This document shows, in pieces, positions 1 to 8,719 of a stretch of 64,000 bases of DNA (positions are counted from its first letter, which is position 1; every line of letters starts with the position of its first letter). The stretch is from Longirhabdus pacifica (GTDB taxonomy: Bacteria > Bacillota > Bacilli > Paenibacillales > DSM-105158): contig NZ_QXJP01000002.1 of assembly GCF_004115085.1 (NCBI RefSeq), forward strand, positions 186,001 through 250,000, written 5' to 3'. Position numbers and translations under genes: made by a program. The notes under the pieces were generated by a model. It searched no databases and had not been told where the DNA came from. It saw only the letters and a list, made by a program, of their open reading frames with translations.

Positions 1-1
1 T

Positions 2-154
2 CACAAGTTAAACCAACTCACGATGCAATATAAAATAAGAACAAAACAGCCCCTAGAATGGATTGCCCCTTATGCTACCATGCCTATCGTCTCAACAAAA
101 CAGGAAAGGAAGGAGATTTTTGAACAAATCTGCAAACAATGCCTTTACACCTAA
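2..154 (+). CDS. C-terminal end of an unidentified protein (5' cut by window edge)
   Basis: An open frame enters from the left edge and runs about 50 codons to a TAA at 152-154. It overlaps the first 35 bases of the following radical SAM gene. Its composition (charged, with two cysteines near the end in an ICKQC context) looks coding, and the overlap suggests translational coupling. In other Bacillus the small regulator SplA precedes splB, but I cannot recognise SplA here, so no function is assigned. Confidence 0.45.
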   Translation, partial: HKLNQLTMQYKIRTKQPLEWIAPYATMPIVSTKQERKEIFEQICKQCLYT

Positions 155-1133
155 ATATGCTCATATTTATATCGAAAAAAGTGCAAAAAGTTATGACCTC
201 ACAACGCACATCATGGCACAGTTCCCGCATGCAACCATCATCGAAATTGACAATTATAAACATGTATTTTCTAGACCAAGACAGCAATTTGCATTACAAA
301 AAGAAGCAGCAAAACTTATTTTAGCTGTGAAAAAGCCTCCGTTTTTATACAAGGGCGCAGAAGTATGCCACGATTTTGGATATAAACATTTTTACTATAC
401 TTCCTCTACGTTGAACTGTGTTTACAATTGTGACTATTGTTTTTTACAAGGCATGTTTCCATCTGGTCACGTTGTATTGTTTGTAAACATAGAAGATTAT
501 TTTAATGAAGTGGAAGCGGTATTAGCGCAACATCCTTTATATTTAAGCATTTCATATGAAGCTGACTTACTATCTTTTGAACACATGGTTCCGTTTGCTA
601 AACGATGGATTTCTTTTGCTGAAAGTAAAAGAAATATCATGATGGAGTTAAGAACAAAAAGTGCAAATTACAAAGCGATATCTTCTATTCCTGCCCACGA
701 TCAAGTCATATTGGCTTGGACTATCTCCCCACAAGAAGTGATTACAAATCATGAACCGAAAACACCTACTTTAAAAGCAAGATTACATAGTATGAAACAA
801 GCGATGGAAGATGGATGGAAAGTTAGATTGTGCTTTGATCCCGTGTTACATATTGAGCATTTTGAAAGCCTTTATCGGGAATGCATAGAGCAAACTTTTG
901 CAACGATTAACGCCGATCAGATCGAAGATATAAGTATTGGTGTGTTTCGCATACCGAAAGATTATTTAAAAACAATGCGAAAGCAGCGACCAGATTCCGC
1001 ACTTGTGCATTATCCATACATCCATCAAAACGGTGTCATGACTTATCCGGATGAGATAACGAAAAAATGCATCGATAATGTGTATGCTGCTGTTGCCGCT
1101 CATGCAGATAAGGATAAGATTTTTACGGAATGA
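120..1133 (+). CDS. SPL-family radical SAM protein (spore photoproduct lyase-like)
   Basis: Radical SAM protein of about 337 residues. The iron-sulfur ligand motif CVYNCDYC (CxxxCxxC) is at about residues 100-107. Length and N-terminal layout resemble spore photoproduct lyase, which splits the UV thymine dimer 5-thyminyl-5,6-dihydrothymine in spores. The start is the TTG at 120, in frame after AGGAAAGGAAGGAG. The region where B. subtilis SplB has its hydrogen-donating Cys141 (an SCTSD context) aligns by eye to SYEAD here, so tyrosine replaces cysteine. This points to an SPL-family paralogue with possibly different chemistry rather than classical SplB. The dehydrogenase gene follows after 13 bases, probably in one operon. 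Confidence 0.8.
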   Translation: MNKSANNAFTPKYAHIYIEKSAKSYDLTTHIMAQFPHATIIEIDNYKHVFSRPRQQFALQKEAAKLILAVKKPPFLYKGAEVCHDFGYKHFYYTSSTLNCVYNCDYCFLQGMFPSGHVVLFVNIEDYFNEVEAVLAQHPLYLSISYEADLLSFEHMVPFAKRWISFAESKRNIMMELRTKSANYKAISSIPAHDQVILAWTISPQEVITNHEPKTPTLKARLHSMKQAMEDGWKVRLCFDPVLHIEHFESLYRECIEQTFATINADQIEDISIGVFRIPKDYLKTMRKQRPDSALVHYPYIHQNGVMTYPDEITKKCIDNVYAAVAAHADKDKIFTE

Positions 1134-1146
1134 GGAGTGTTTACCA

Positions 1147-1845
1147 TTGAAGAATGCCATTGTAACAGGAGCATCAAGAGGGATAGGTGAGAACATTAGC
1201 AACATGTTACTGTCTGAAGGTTATATCGTGTATGGCATCGCAAGAGATTTTTCCACTTGTACCATACAGCATGATGCTTTTAGAAGCGTTGAAGCAGACC
1301 TGACCGATGTAGGAAAGCTGAACACCGCAGTGGAGTACATCAAGAAAGAAACGAATAGCAAATTGCACTTGCTTGTAAATAATGCTGGAGTCGGTTTATT
1401 TGGTGCACATGAGCAGTTGGAAACGAACGCTTTAGTCAACATGATACAGTTAAATCTTCAAGTGCCCCTTTTACTTTCTAACTTATTTTTAACGCAACTC
1501 AAACATAGTCAAGGTTATTTAGTTAACATTTCATCTGTTACAGCGAAAAAAATAAGTACACATGGATGTGCGTATGCAGCAACAAAAGCTGGTTTAACTC
1601 ATTTTGGAAATAGTTTATTCGAGGAGGTTCGTAAAACAGGAGTAAAAGTCGTCACCATTCACCCAGATATTACATCTACCCCATTTTACGATGATTTACA
1701 TTTCGAACCATACGAGAGTGACGAAACGACATTGTGTGCTTCAAGTATATCCGAAACGCTTCGTCATATTTTAAATCAACCTGAAGGAACAATCGTCACA
1801 GAGTTAAGTATTCGCCCTCAAAAAAATAGGATTAACAAAAAGTAG
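1147..1845 (+). CDS. SDR-family NAD(P)-dependent oxidoreductase
   Basis: Classical short-chain dehydrogenase of about 232 residues. It has the Rossmann motif TGASRGIGE near the N terminus, NNAG in the middle, a catalytic serine in NISSV and the YxxxK motif (YAATK). The start is the TTG at 1147 following TGAGGAGTG; the longer ATG-initiated frame has no ribosome binding site and would overlap the upstream gene. Close spacing to the SPL-like gene suggests co-transcription and a shared pathway, which is inference. The substrate is unknown. Confidence 0.88.
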   Translation: MKNAIVTGASRGIGENISNMLLSEGYIVYGIARDFSTCTIQHDAFRSVEADLTDVGKLNTAVEYIKKETNSKLHLLVNNAGVGLFGAHEQLETNALVNMIQLNLQVPLLLSNLFLTQLKHSQGYLVNISSVTAKKISTHGCAYAATKAGLTHFGNSLFEEVRKTGVKVVTIHPDITSTPFYDDLHFEPYESDETTLCASSISETLRHILNQPEGTIVTELSIRPQKNRINKK

Positions 1846-1852
1846 ACAGAAG

Positions 1853-1881
1853 AGAAGCCCACACAAAGGAGTGGGCTTCAT
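1853..1881. terminator. Bidirectional hairpin between convergent genes
   Basis: A perfect nine-base stem, GAAGCCCAC with GTGGGCTTC, encloses an eight-base loop. It lies between the SDR gene and the oppositely oriented oxidase operon. No long T tract follows on the + side; a short T run follows on the - side. Confidence 0.6.
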
Positions 1882-1920
1882 GTGAGCAAAAAGTTTGCAT
1901 TCACCTGAAAGCTCAATGCT

Positions 1921-2958
1921 CTATTCTTCTGGGTTTTCATTAGGGTTTAAATATTTTTGATCTTTCAAAAACAACTTCCAAAATAAAATGAAAGATGGAA
2001 CCAATATCACAATCCCGATACTATAACTCAGAAGCAGCGAACGAAACATTTCCGGATTCGTCACCCCCTGCTCAATCGTTAAAATGGGATAGATGATATA
2101 TGGCATGTGTGCGTTTCCATACGCATAACTTGCTAAACCATATTGCAAGATACAACCAACTACTGCAAAGCGAGGATGACCAATATCGTCGCCTTTTTTT
2201 ATCCATAAAGAAATGTAGGCGAAAATAAAAGCCGCAATGGATAAACCAAACCACAATCCGTTATCCCTAAAGCGATCCACAATCCAGCTCGCCTCTTCTA
2301 CCATCGTTTCTGTTACTAATACAGCAAAACCAAGTGTTAATGGACCCAGTATGATGGCCCATTTTCGGTAAATGATATAGGCTGCGTTATCTCTAGCCTC
2401 TCTAGCGTAGTCCGCTAAAAACAAGGCACTCAAATACAAAGCAGATGTTAAACCAAAACCAATGTGTGTATATAACGTGACACTTTGTAACAATGTCATA
2501 AATTGAATTTGCATCGTACCGTTCTGTTCTTCAATAAAACCACCTAACGTAATCGGAAGCACGCTGATGAACAAAGAAGGGATTAAGATCCCAGAGATAG
2601 CGGAGCTAGTTTTCAGTGCACGTTGAAAATACTTAGCAGAATAGGCGTAAACCATAAATGAGCTGCGTACGGTCAGCAAAATTAATATAATACATACCGG
2701 CCACAACAATAATGTTCCTAACATGAAGGTAGCTCTCGGGAAAAAACCTACAAACGCGATGACGATCAATACAAGAAACACATTTGTAATTTTCCATGTT
2801 GGGGACAAAAATTTATTCGCCAACACTCCCGCTCTTGTTTGTTCATTTTTTTCAAAAACAAACGCCCAAAAACCTGCACCAAAATCGATCGCTCCTGCAA
2901 TAGAATAAATAAAAATAAATATCCACAGCAACGAAATCGCTACATAGGCTTCATTCAT
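1921..2958 (-). CDS. cydB: Cytochrome bd-type quinol oxidase, subunit II
   Basis: A 345-residue integral membrane protein with about eight or nine hydrophobic segments. The N-terminal helix holds the CydB-like pattern IAGAIDFGAGFW. It forms the terminal oxidase with CydA, oxidising quinol and reducing oxygen in the membrane. Its ATG overlaps the stop of the subunit I gene by one base (TAATG), indicating translational coupling. The pair most resembles the YthA/YthB class of Bacillus. No cydCD maturation genes are nearby. Confidence 0.9.
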   Translation of the reverse strand: MNEAYVAISLLWIFIFIYSIAGAIDFGAGFWAFVFEKNEQTRAGVLANKFLSPTWKITNVFLVLIVIAFVGFFPRATFMLGTLLLWPVCIILILLTVRSSFMVYAYSAKYFQRALKTSSAISGILIPSLFISVLPITLGGFIEEQNGTMQIQFMTLLQSVTLYTHIGFGLTSALYLSALFLADYAREARDNAAYIIYRKWAIILGPLTLGFAVLVTETMVEEASWIVDRFRDNGLWFGLSIAAFIFAYISLWIKKGDDIGHPRFAVVGCILQYGLASYAYGNAHMPYIIYPILTIEQGVTNPEMFRSLLLSYSIGIVILVPSFILFWKLFLKDQKYLNPNENPEE

Positions 2959-4289
2959 TATCCGTTCACGCCCTTCCCATGCAACTCTTTACTCAGCGGA
3001 TTTCTTCTAAAGTAAAACAGCATAATAATCATCGTCAAAAGAAGTAGCAGCACATATAAAGAGATGAACATCACAAACAGTGTACCGATACCTGGCGATG
3101 TGGTTGCCGCATCTTCTGTCTTTTGTATGTAGTAAATCGTCCAAGGCTGTCGTCCCGTGCAACTAAAAATCCAACCTGATTGAATGCCGATCATTGCGAA
3201 TAGCCCTGTGGTGGTCAAAATCCACAGCAGCCACCTAGGATACGTTTTTTTCAGCACAAATCTATAAAATAATGAAACAAATGAAATGATAATAAGAAAA
3301 GTGCCTACACCAACCATAATATTAAACAAAATATGAATATACAGCGGTGGCCACGTATCTTTAGGGAATTCATTCAATCCTTTGACTTCACCATCAAATC
3401 GGTTGGTTGCCAAAAAACTTAACGCCCACGGAATTTCTACTGCGCCTATTACTTCTTCACTTTCTTTATCTACGTAACCACCTATGGCCAATGGCGCATA
3501 AGCTGTCGTTTCAAACAGTCCTTCCGCCGCAGCTAACTTTTCTGGCTGATATTCATGTAGCATTTGTGCTGTTTCATGCCCGTTAATTGCAGTTGTAAGT
3601 GACATGAGCCCCCCAACCATTAAACTCAAAAATAATGCTTTACGGTGGTATTCTTTTTCATTGTTATTCTTGTTTTTGAGTAATTGAAATGCTGCAATGG
3701 ACGCAATGATGAACGCTCCAGTCATATAGGCAGAAACAACAACATGCGTAGCAGTGACAGCAAAGCTAGGATTAAACACCGCTGCCCAGGGATCTACATT
3801 GACTACTTCCCCATTCACGAGATCAAATCCTCGCGGTGTATTCATCCATGAATGCACATTGGTAATAAATACTGCGGATGCCGTTGCCCCTATAGCGACA
3901 AAGATAACGCTGATGATACGCATCAAATTACTTAACCGGTCCGCTGCAAAAACATAAATGGACATAAAAATCGCTTCCAGAAAAAAAGCCCATATTTCCA
4001 CTTGAAAAGGAACAGCAATCACTTGTCCTACTATTTCCATAAATCCTGGCCATAGCAAAGACAGGAGCACACCCACAATGGTTCCAGATGGTATTGCTAC
4101 TCCCAGTATGATGCCTAACGCTCTCGTCCAACGTTTAGCCATGATTTTATAGTGGTCATCTTTCTTAATTTGATACATTAATTCTCCAAAAACGATCATT
4201 AAGGGAATGCCCACACCTAATGTTGCAAAAATAATATGAAACGCCATCGATGAACCAAAAAAAGCTCTGGCCATATCTACATTATCCAC
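2958..4289 (-). CDS. cydA: Cytochrome bd-type quinol oxidase, subunit I
   Basis: Subunit I of the bd oxidase, about 443 residues from the chosen GTG start, which sits seven bases after GGAGG. An ATG two codons earlier is too close to that site. Heme and proton-path landmarks are visible: the N-terminal histidine in MAFHIIF, the paired glutamates in PFQVEIWAFFLE, the histidine in TATHVVV, and a short Q loop after NGHETAQ. The GRQPW block is present, but it is preceded by GWIFSCT. The position normally occupied by a conserved glutamate (E. coli Glu445) therefore appears to be cysteine. The family call is firm; the heme content of this variant is uncertain. Confidence 0.9.
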   Translation of the reverse strand: MDNVDMARAFFGSSMAFHIIFATLGVGIPLMIVFGELMYQIKKDDHYKIMAKRWTRALGIILGVAIPSGTIVGVLLSLLWPGFMEIVGQVIAVPFQVEIWAFFLEAIFMSIYVFAADRLSNLMRIISVIFVAIGATASAVFITNVHSWMNTPRGFDLVNGEVVNVDPWAAVFNPSFAVTATHVVVSAYMTGAFIIASIAAFQLLKNKNNNEKEYHRKALFLSLMVGGLMSLTTAINGHETAQMLHEYQPEKLAAAEGLFETTAYAPLAIGGYVDKESEEVIGAVEIPWALSFLATNRFDGEVKGLNEFPKDTWPPLYIHILFNIMVGVGTFLIIISFVSLFYRFVLKKTYPRWLLWILTTTGLFAMIGIQSGWIFSCTGRQPWTIYYIQKTEDAATTSPGIGTLFVMFISLYVLLLLLTMIIMLFYFRRNPLSKELHGKGVNG

Positions 4290-4500
4290 TACCATTCCTC
4301 CAGTAAACAAAGATGTAAGTATTGATAGTAGCATTATTGCCAAATCGTCCCACAATATGACCATTTCCCAAAATATAACTGCAATAAATAACAAAAAAAC
4401 TGCATACCTTGTGGTAGCAGCTTATGTTAAAAGCTATAAGAAAAACGGGACACATGCAAAAAAGTTAGACTCTACTCCAGATCATAATGAAGTGTCATGC

Positions 4501-5553
4501 CTATACGTCAGGATACTCAAAAAAGCGTTGTGATTGTATGTACGATATAATATCTTCTTTCGCTTCTAATGAACCGTAAGCAATCATTAATTTAGCCAAA
4601 GCCGTTTCCACCGTAATATTTTTAAGTGGAATAGCACCAGCTTCAATACATGCCTGTGTGGTCTGATACATAGATTGCTCCCATCCTCGCATTGGAGCGA
4701 AATAAAAATCAATGTGTTGTTCTTTGCAATGCTGAATAAATTCAAGCAAAGACACAGACGGAGCTTCTTTTCTCGTGCCGATGGTACCAGAATGATACAC
4801 ATCATGCAATATCGCTTTGGTAGGCGCATGCCCTTCGCTCATGTAAAACCGATAATCAATACCTGGATAAGGCTGAATATAGAATACATCCGTACTGACT
4901 TGAGGTGTAGTAAAACATGGCGTCAGCGCCGCTTGATTTTTTTTCACCTGATTTATCGTAGGATTTAACCTGTTTGTATTCCAATGAAAATCCCCGTTAT
5001 TCATATATCCGAAAGGAACATCGAAAGAACTTTTAAATTCATCCGTGTAATGTGTACATTGCAGTAATCTACTCGCAAGATGCACGACAGATTCCCTTCG
5101 TTCATTTTCATAAATGACAAAACAACCGGGAATGTGTTGGTGAATAATAAAGTCAACTGCGCTGCGAAAATTACGAAGCCCATTACTTCTTGGATCATGA
5201 ATAGGATAATTACTAGCAATGAAAATGATAGGAATATCGAACTCAGCACACAACAAACTCATTGCAGATGTGGTATGCGCTAATGTATCTGAACCGTGTG
5301 TAATAATAACACCGCAATGTTCTTCTTTTAATGCTTGTTTTAATGTGTGATGAAAAGTAATCCAGTCTTGAGGATGCAAGTTTTCACTTAATTGATTTAA
5401 CGGTTGTATAGGTTCAAATTGCACATCTTTATTTCCTGTAAACTGATGATACTCATCTAATAAGAAATAGGAGGAAGATTGTACGTTAATAACATCTTCT
5501 TTATTTTTGCTGCCGATCGTCCCACCTGTAAACATCACTAAAATATTATTCAA
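4501..5553 (-). CDS. Type I L-asparaginase-like amidohydrolase
   Basis: A 350-residue asparaginase/glutaminase-family protein. The first signature TGGTIGS is at about residues 9-15 and the second, THGSDT, near residue 85; the usual HGTDT is HGSDT here. Members hydrolyse L-asparagine to aspartate and ammonia in the cytosol. Translation starts at a TTG 11 bases after GGAGG. It is transcribed in the same direction as the oxidase genes but separated from them by about 210 bases, so co-transcription is doubtful. Confidence 0.85.
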   Translation of the reverse strand: MNNILVMFTGGTIGSKNKEDVINVQSSSYFLLDEYHQFTGNKDVQFEPIQPLNQLSENLHPQDWITFHHTLKQALKEEHCGVIITHGSDTLAHTTSAMSLLCAEFDIPIIFIASNYPIHDPRSNGLRNFRSAVDFIIHQHIPGCFVIYENERRESVVHLASRLLQCTHYTDEFKSSFDVPFGYMNNGDFHWNTNRLNPTINQVKKNQAALTPCFTTPQVSTDVFYIQPYPGIDYRFYMSEGHAPTKAILHDVYHSGTIGTRKEAPSVSLLEFIQHCKEQHIDFYFAPMRGWEQSMYQTTQACIEAGAIPLKNITVETALAKLMIAYGSLEAKEDIISYIQSQRFFEYPDV

Positions 5554-5634
5554 AGCGACTTATGCCTCCCTAGAGCCTTTATTCCATTGTAAACATGCTG
5601 ATTTATGCCATGAATGAAAAGCTAATTAAAATAA

Positions 5635-5660
5635 AAAAGCCGCCATTACAGCGGTTTTCT
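5635..5660 (-). terminator. Terminator after the 45-residue gene
   Basis: Read on the - strand, a GC-rich stem (ACCGC paired with GCGG) with a seven-base loop is followed by a T-rich run. It lies 35 bases beyond the stop of the small gene at 5695-5832. Confidence 0.65.
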
Positions 5661-5694
5661 TTCATTTTAGCAGATGATGCTATTTTTGTGAATA

Positions 5695-5832
5695 TTATGT
5701 TTGATTTTTATTGATGTTATTTAAGCTTGGAGCGGTATGTTTCAAACTTTTTTCTTTTGGCGTCATCGCCTCTTCTTGCAGTGATGCATCGTTTTGCTGA
5801 TCCTTTATTTTACTGCTTTTATGTCTAGGCAT
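5695..5832 (-). CDS. Small hydrophilic protein, 45 residues
   Basis: An unannotated-length reading frame with its own signals: GAGGTG five bases before the ATG, a 45-codon lysine- and glutamine-rich frame, and a hairpin with a T run downstream. The product begins MPRHKSSK and ends with several Asn/Lys residues. It has no membrane segment and no cysteine. The size and composition would fit a minor small spore protein, but I do not recognise a named family. Confidence 0.6.
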   Translation of the reverse strand: MPRHKSSKIKDQQNDASLQEEAMTPKEKSLKHTAPSLNNINKNQT

Positions 5833-5887
5833 AAGAGCACCTCACCATCACGTTTGATGATTTAAGTATGTGCTTTTTGCAGCTACT

Positions 5888-6361
5888 TTATAACAGCTTT
5901 TGGATTTCCTCATGCATTTCAGAAGGTTTCGTTTTAGGCGCAAATCTCCCTACCACTTTACCATCACGATCAATTAAAAATTTAGTAAAATTCCACTTAA
6001 TGCTCTTACTTCCTAATACGCCAGGTGCTTCGTTAGATAAGTACTTATAAAGTGGATCTGCATCTTTTCCATTCACGTCTACTTTGTCCATGACTGGAAA
6101 AGTAACACCATGATTAATCGTACAATATTCTTGAATTTGTTCATCATTGCCAGGCTCTTGGTTCCCGAATTGATTACATGGAAAAGCTAATATTTGAAAA
6201 CCTTGATCCTTATATTGCTGATACATCTCTTCCAATTCACTATACTGTGGTGAGAAACCACATTTACTTGCTGTGTTCACAACAAGCAATACGTTGTCTT
6301 TATACTGCTCTAGTTCATGATCTTTTTTACGATAGGAAACATTATAATCATATATGGACAA
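5888..6361 (-). CDS. bsaA: Glutathione peroxidase-family thiol peroxidase
   Basis: A protein of about 157 residues with the GPx signatures: VNTASKCGF around the peroxidatic cysteine, LAFPCNQFGNQEPG with the resolving cysteine and catalytic glutamine, and KWNFTKFLID with the catalytic tryptophan and asparagine. It reduces hydroperoxides in the cytosol, probably using thioredoxin. The TTG at 6361, ten bases after GGAG, gives an N terminus MSIYDYNV that resembles B. subtilis BsaA. A longer open frame upstream lacks a usable ribosome site. Confidence 0.88.
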   Translation of the reverse strand: MSIYDYNVSYRKKDHELEQYKDNVLLVVNTASKCGFSPQYSELEEMYQQYKDQGFQILAFPCNQFGNQEPGNDEQIQEYCTINHGVTFPVMDKVDVNGKDADPLYKYLSNEAPGVLGSKSIKWNFTKFLIDRDGKVVGRFAPKTKPSEMHEEIQKLL

Positions 6362-6415
6362 TATGCTCACACTCCATCGAATAATATTGATGCATAAATT
6401 CATTTTAAACTGTAT

Positions 6416-6622
6416 TTAATTATAATGCAATTGCTGAATTTGCTCTATGCATGTCCATATCCACGCTTTTACGGGTTTTACTTGCTCACTAAAAAGTGGG
6501 TATTCCTTTTCTACAATCGTTTGTACATAAGGGTTAGCATGGGATAATGCATCTTCTAGACTAATGATCGCATTATAAAATTGCCATAACTGATAGATTG
6601 TTTCCTGTTGTTCATCCACCAT
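6416..6622 (-). CDS. Hypothetical protein, 68 residues
   Basis: A small acidic, probably helical cytosolic protein starting at the ATG eight bases after GGGAGG. It is rich in Gln and Glu, with tryptophans in YQLWQFY and AWIWTC. It lies 54 bases upstream of the peroxidase and in the same direction, so they may share a transcript. No family was recognised. Confidence 0.6.
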   Translation of the reverse strand: MVDEQQETIYQLWQFYNAIISLEDALSHANPYVQTIVEKEYPLFSEQVKPVKAWIWTCIEQIQQLHYN

Positions 6623-6693
6623 TACATATACCTCCCTCAACGCTTGTTCTTTTTAACGAATTAATTATACCACTATAAAGAACGGAAGAGAAT

Positions 6694-6738
6694 AAAAAAA
6701 CCTCTAATATAGACAGTGAGCTGTCTTACATTAGAGGT
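6694..6738 (-). terminator. Strong intrinsic terminator of the Na/Pi cotransporter gene
   Basis: On the - strand a long stem (CCTCTAATGTAAGACAG with its near-complement) has a four-base loop and is followed directly by seven T residues. It is 40 bases beyond the nptA-like stop codon. Confidence 0.85.
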
Positions 6739-6778
6739 AATATAAACGCGCTTTATTTCGTTCTATGTTGTTTTATTT

Positions 6779-8398
6779 CTATTCCCCATATATGACATAC
6801 TGAGCGATGTTTTTAGAGTGGTCACCCATACGTTCTAAATTACTCAACATGTCTAAAAATACAGAACCCGAAGTTCCATTACATAGGTTTTGATTCAACC
6901 TCGCAATATGACGCTTTCTAAATATGCGCTCCATTTCATCTAACTTACTTTCATTTTCAAGCACGGTTTCTGCCAATTTCACATCGTCATTTTCCAACGC
7001 TTTCAGTGCATCTCCAATGGTCTTATCTGCAATGTCAATCATCTCTAGCAGTTCTGATAATGCGTTGTCAGAAAACGTGACTTTATTGTCAAATGAAAAC
7101 TCAGCTAGTTCTACTATATTTTCTGTATGATCCCCAATACGCTCAATATCATTGATGGTTTGCATTAAGATAGAGTTTTTTGCGGATTCTTGTTCACTTA
7201 ATGAATTTTGTTGTACTTGTACTAAATATTCGGTTGTTTTTTTGTCTAAATCGTTGATGATTTCTTCTTTTTGTATCGCAAGGTTTTTAATTTTGTCGTC
7301 TTTCGTTGTAAAGTACTGTTTCGCATCAATCAAGGAAGCACGTGCAATTTCACCCATTCTAACAATTTCATGCTGTGCCTGACCTAATGCTACAGATGGA
7401 TTCTCCAGTAATCTTGGGTCAAGATACTTCGCTCCGAATTCGAGTTCATTTTTATTTCCAGGTATCATTTTGCTAACTAACAGAGCGAGCAAAGCAATGA
7501 ATGGTAGCTGAATTAATGTATTCGAGACATTGAACATACCGTGTGCATATGCAATTTCCATACGTACGTCTGCATCTGTAAGTTCTCCAACCCATCCGAC
7601 TGCCATAGCCACTAACGGCAACGCAAGCACGAATATAATCGTACCAATGATGTTGAAAACAACATGGGCAGCTGCAACACGTTTAGCTGCTACTGTCGTT
7701 CCTATTGCTGCTAATACTGCAGTAATTGTCGTTCCGATGTTGTCACCGAATAATACCGGCAATGATGATTTTAAATCAATGAGTCCTTCTGAAGCCATCG
7801 TTTGCAACACACCAATGGTAGCACTGGAACTCTGCACAATCATGGTGAATATTGCTCCAACGACAACACCAAGTACTGGTATGTCTGAGAATTGTGCGAT
7901 AAAATCAACGAACACATCAAGTTCTCTAAGTGGTTTTACCCCACTACCCATCGTTTTTAATCCTAGGAACAACATCCCGAAACCAAAAATAACTTGTCCT
8001 ATGTATTGTACTTTTTTGTTCTTGATAAAGAAAATTAAAATAGCTCCTGCTGCAATAATTGGCAAGGAGTATTCATCAATATCTACCCCAACTATAAATG
8101 CTGTAACCGTCGTTCCTATGTTTGCACCCATAATAACACCAATTGCTTGTCGTAACGTCATTAATCCTGCATTAACGAACCCGACAGCCATGACCGTCGT
8201 TCCTGAAGACGATTGTATAAGTATAGTGACAACAATACCGACTATTACTCCCATCACAGGGTTTGTCGTATACCTATCCAACAAACTACGCATGCGGTCA
8301 CCAGCGGTTTTCTGCAATCCATCTGACATATACTTGATGCCGAATAGAAATATCCCTAAACCACCGATGAAATTAAAAATTATCGTTTGCCAATCCAT
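6779..8398 (-). CDS. Na/Pi-cotransporter family protein with PhoU-like tail
   Basis: A 539-residue membrane protein of the SLC34/NptA family that couples phosphate uptake to sodium. Two inverted-repeat signatures are visible, QSSSGTTVMAVG near residue 62 and QSSSATIGVL near residue 190, each followed by glycine-rich helices. The C-terminal ~200 residues are soluble and helical, with two PhoU-like E/D-rich motifs (NDIERIGDHTENI and NLERMGDHSKNI). A good GGAGG site precedes the ATG. The gene is monocistronic, with a strong terminator. Phosphate specificity is inferred from the family. Confidence 0.92.
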   Translation of the reverse strand: MDWQTIIFNFIGGLGIFLFGIKYMSDGLQKTAGDRMRSLLDRYTTNPVMGVIVGIVVTILIQSSSGTTVMAVGFVNAGLMTLRQAIGVIMGANIGTTVTAFIVGVDIDEYSLPIIAAGAILIFFIKNKKVQYIGQVIFGFGMLFLGLKTMGSGVKPLRELDVFVDFIAQFSDIPVLGVVVGAIFTMIVQSSSATIGVLQTMASEGLIDLKSSLPVLFGDNIGTTITAVLAAIGTTVAAKRVAAAHVVFNIIGTIIFVLALPLVAMAVGWVGELTDADVRMEIAYAHGMFNVSNTLIQLPFIALLALLVSKMIPGNKNELEFGAKYLDPRLLENPSVALGQAQHEIVRMGEIARASLIDAKQYFTTKDDKIKNLAIQKEEIINDLDKKTTEYLVQVQQNSLSEQESAKNSILMQTINDIERIGDHTENIVELAEFSFDNKVTFSDNALSELLEMIDIADKTIGDALKALENDDVKLAETVLENESKLDEMERIFRKRHIARLNQNLCNGTSGSVFLDMLSNLERMGDHSKNIAQYVIYGE

Positions 8399-8719
8399 CT
8401 CTGATTCTCCTCCATTGCGTCTCCTTATATTTCGACAAAAAACTAACCTCGCATATTATATCCAACTTTCAGCTGTTTGAAAAGGGAATATTAAGTTTTC
8501 GTAAATATTATATTTTTATCATTCTTTTTCAACTCATTATCTATGTAAAAGTATGTCCTATTCTTTTCATTTCATGATGTCGTGTATGGAATATTACGAA
8601 TGAAAAACATCCCACCATGTATAGAAAAAGGCAGGATGTTACAGGCAAACAAATAATAAACATCATGGAGGAATAACCTTCATGTTAAGGTATGGAATGA
8701 CAAGGACAAGTTAAAAGAA
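8399..8719. other. Intergenic region upstream of the Na/Pi cotransporter
   Basis: About 320 bases without a convincing gene. It should hold the promoter of the cotransporter, and at 8606-8640 it contains the terminator of the superoxide dismutase gene. A ten-codon ATG frame at about 8682 has a GGAGG before it, but it is too short to call. Confidence 0.5.
8602..8640 (-). terminator. Probable terminator of the Cu/Zn superoxide dismutase gene
   Basis: AACATCC pairs with GGATGTT across a 21-base loop. On the - strand it is followed by a short T run, about 80 bases after the dismutase stop. Confidence 0.5.

Noticed and set aside
7530-8480. 316-codon open frame on the + strand antisense to the Na/Pi cotransporter gene
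   Set aside because: It is a shadow of the real gene: rich in Thr, Ile, Asn, Pro and Ala in a pattern typical of reverse frames, with no ribosome site and no domain.
8680-8712. Ten-codon ATG frame after GGAGG on the + strand
   Set aside because: Too short to distinguish from chance, and no terminator or family match.
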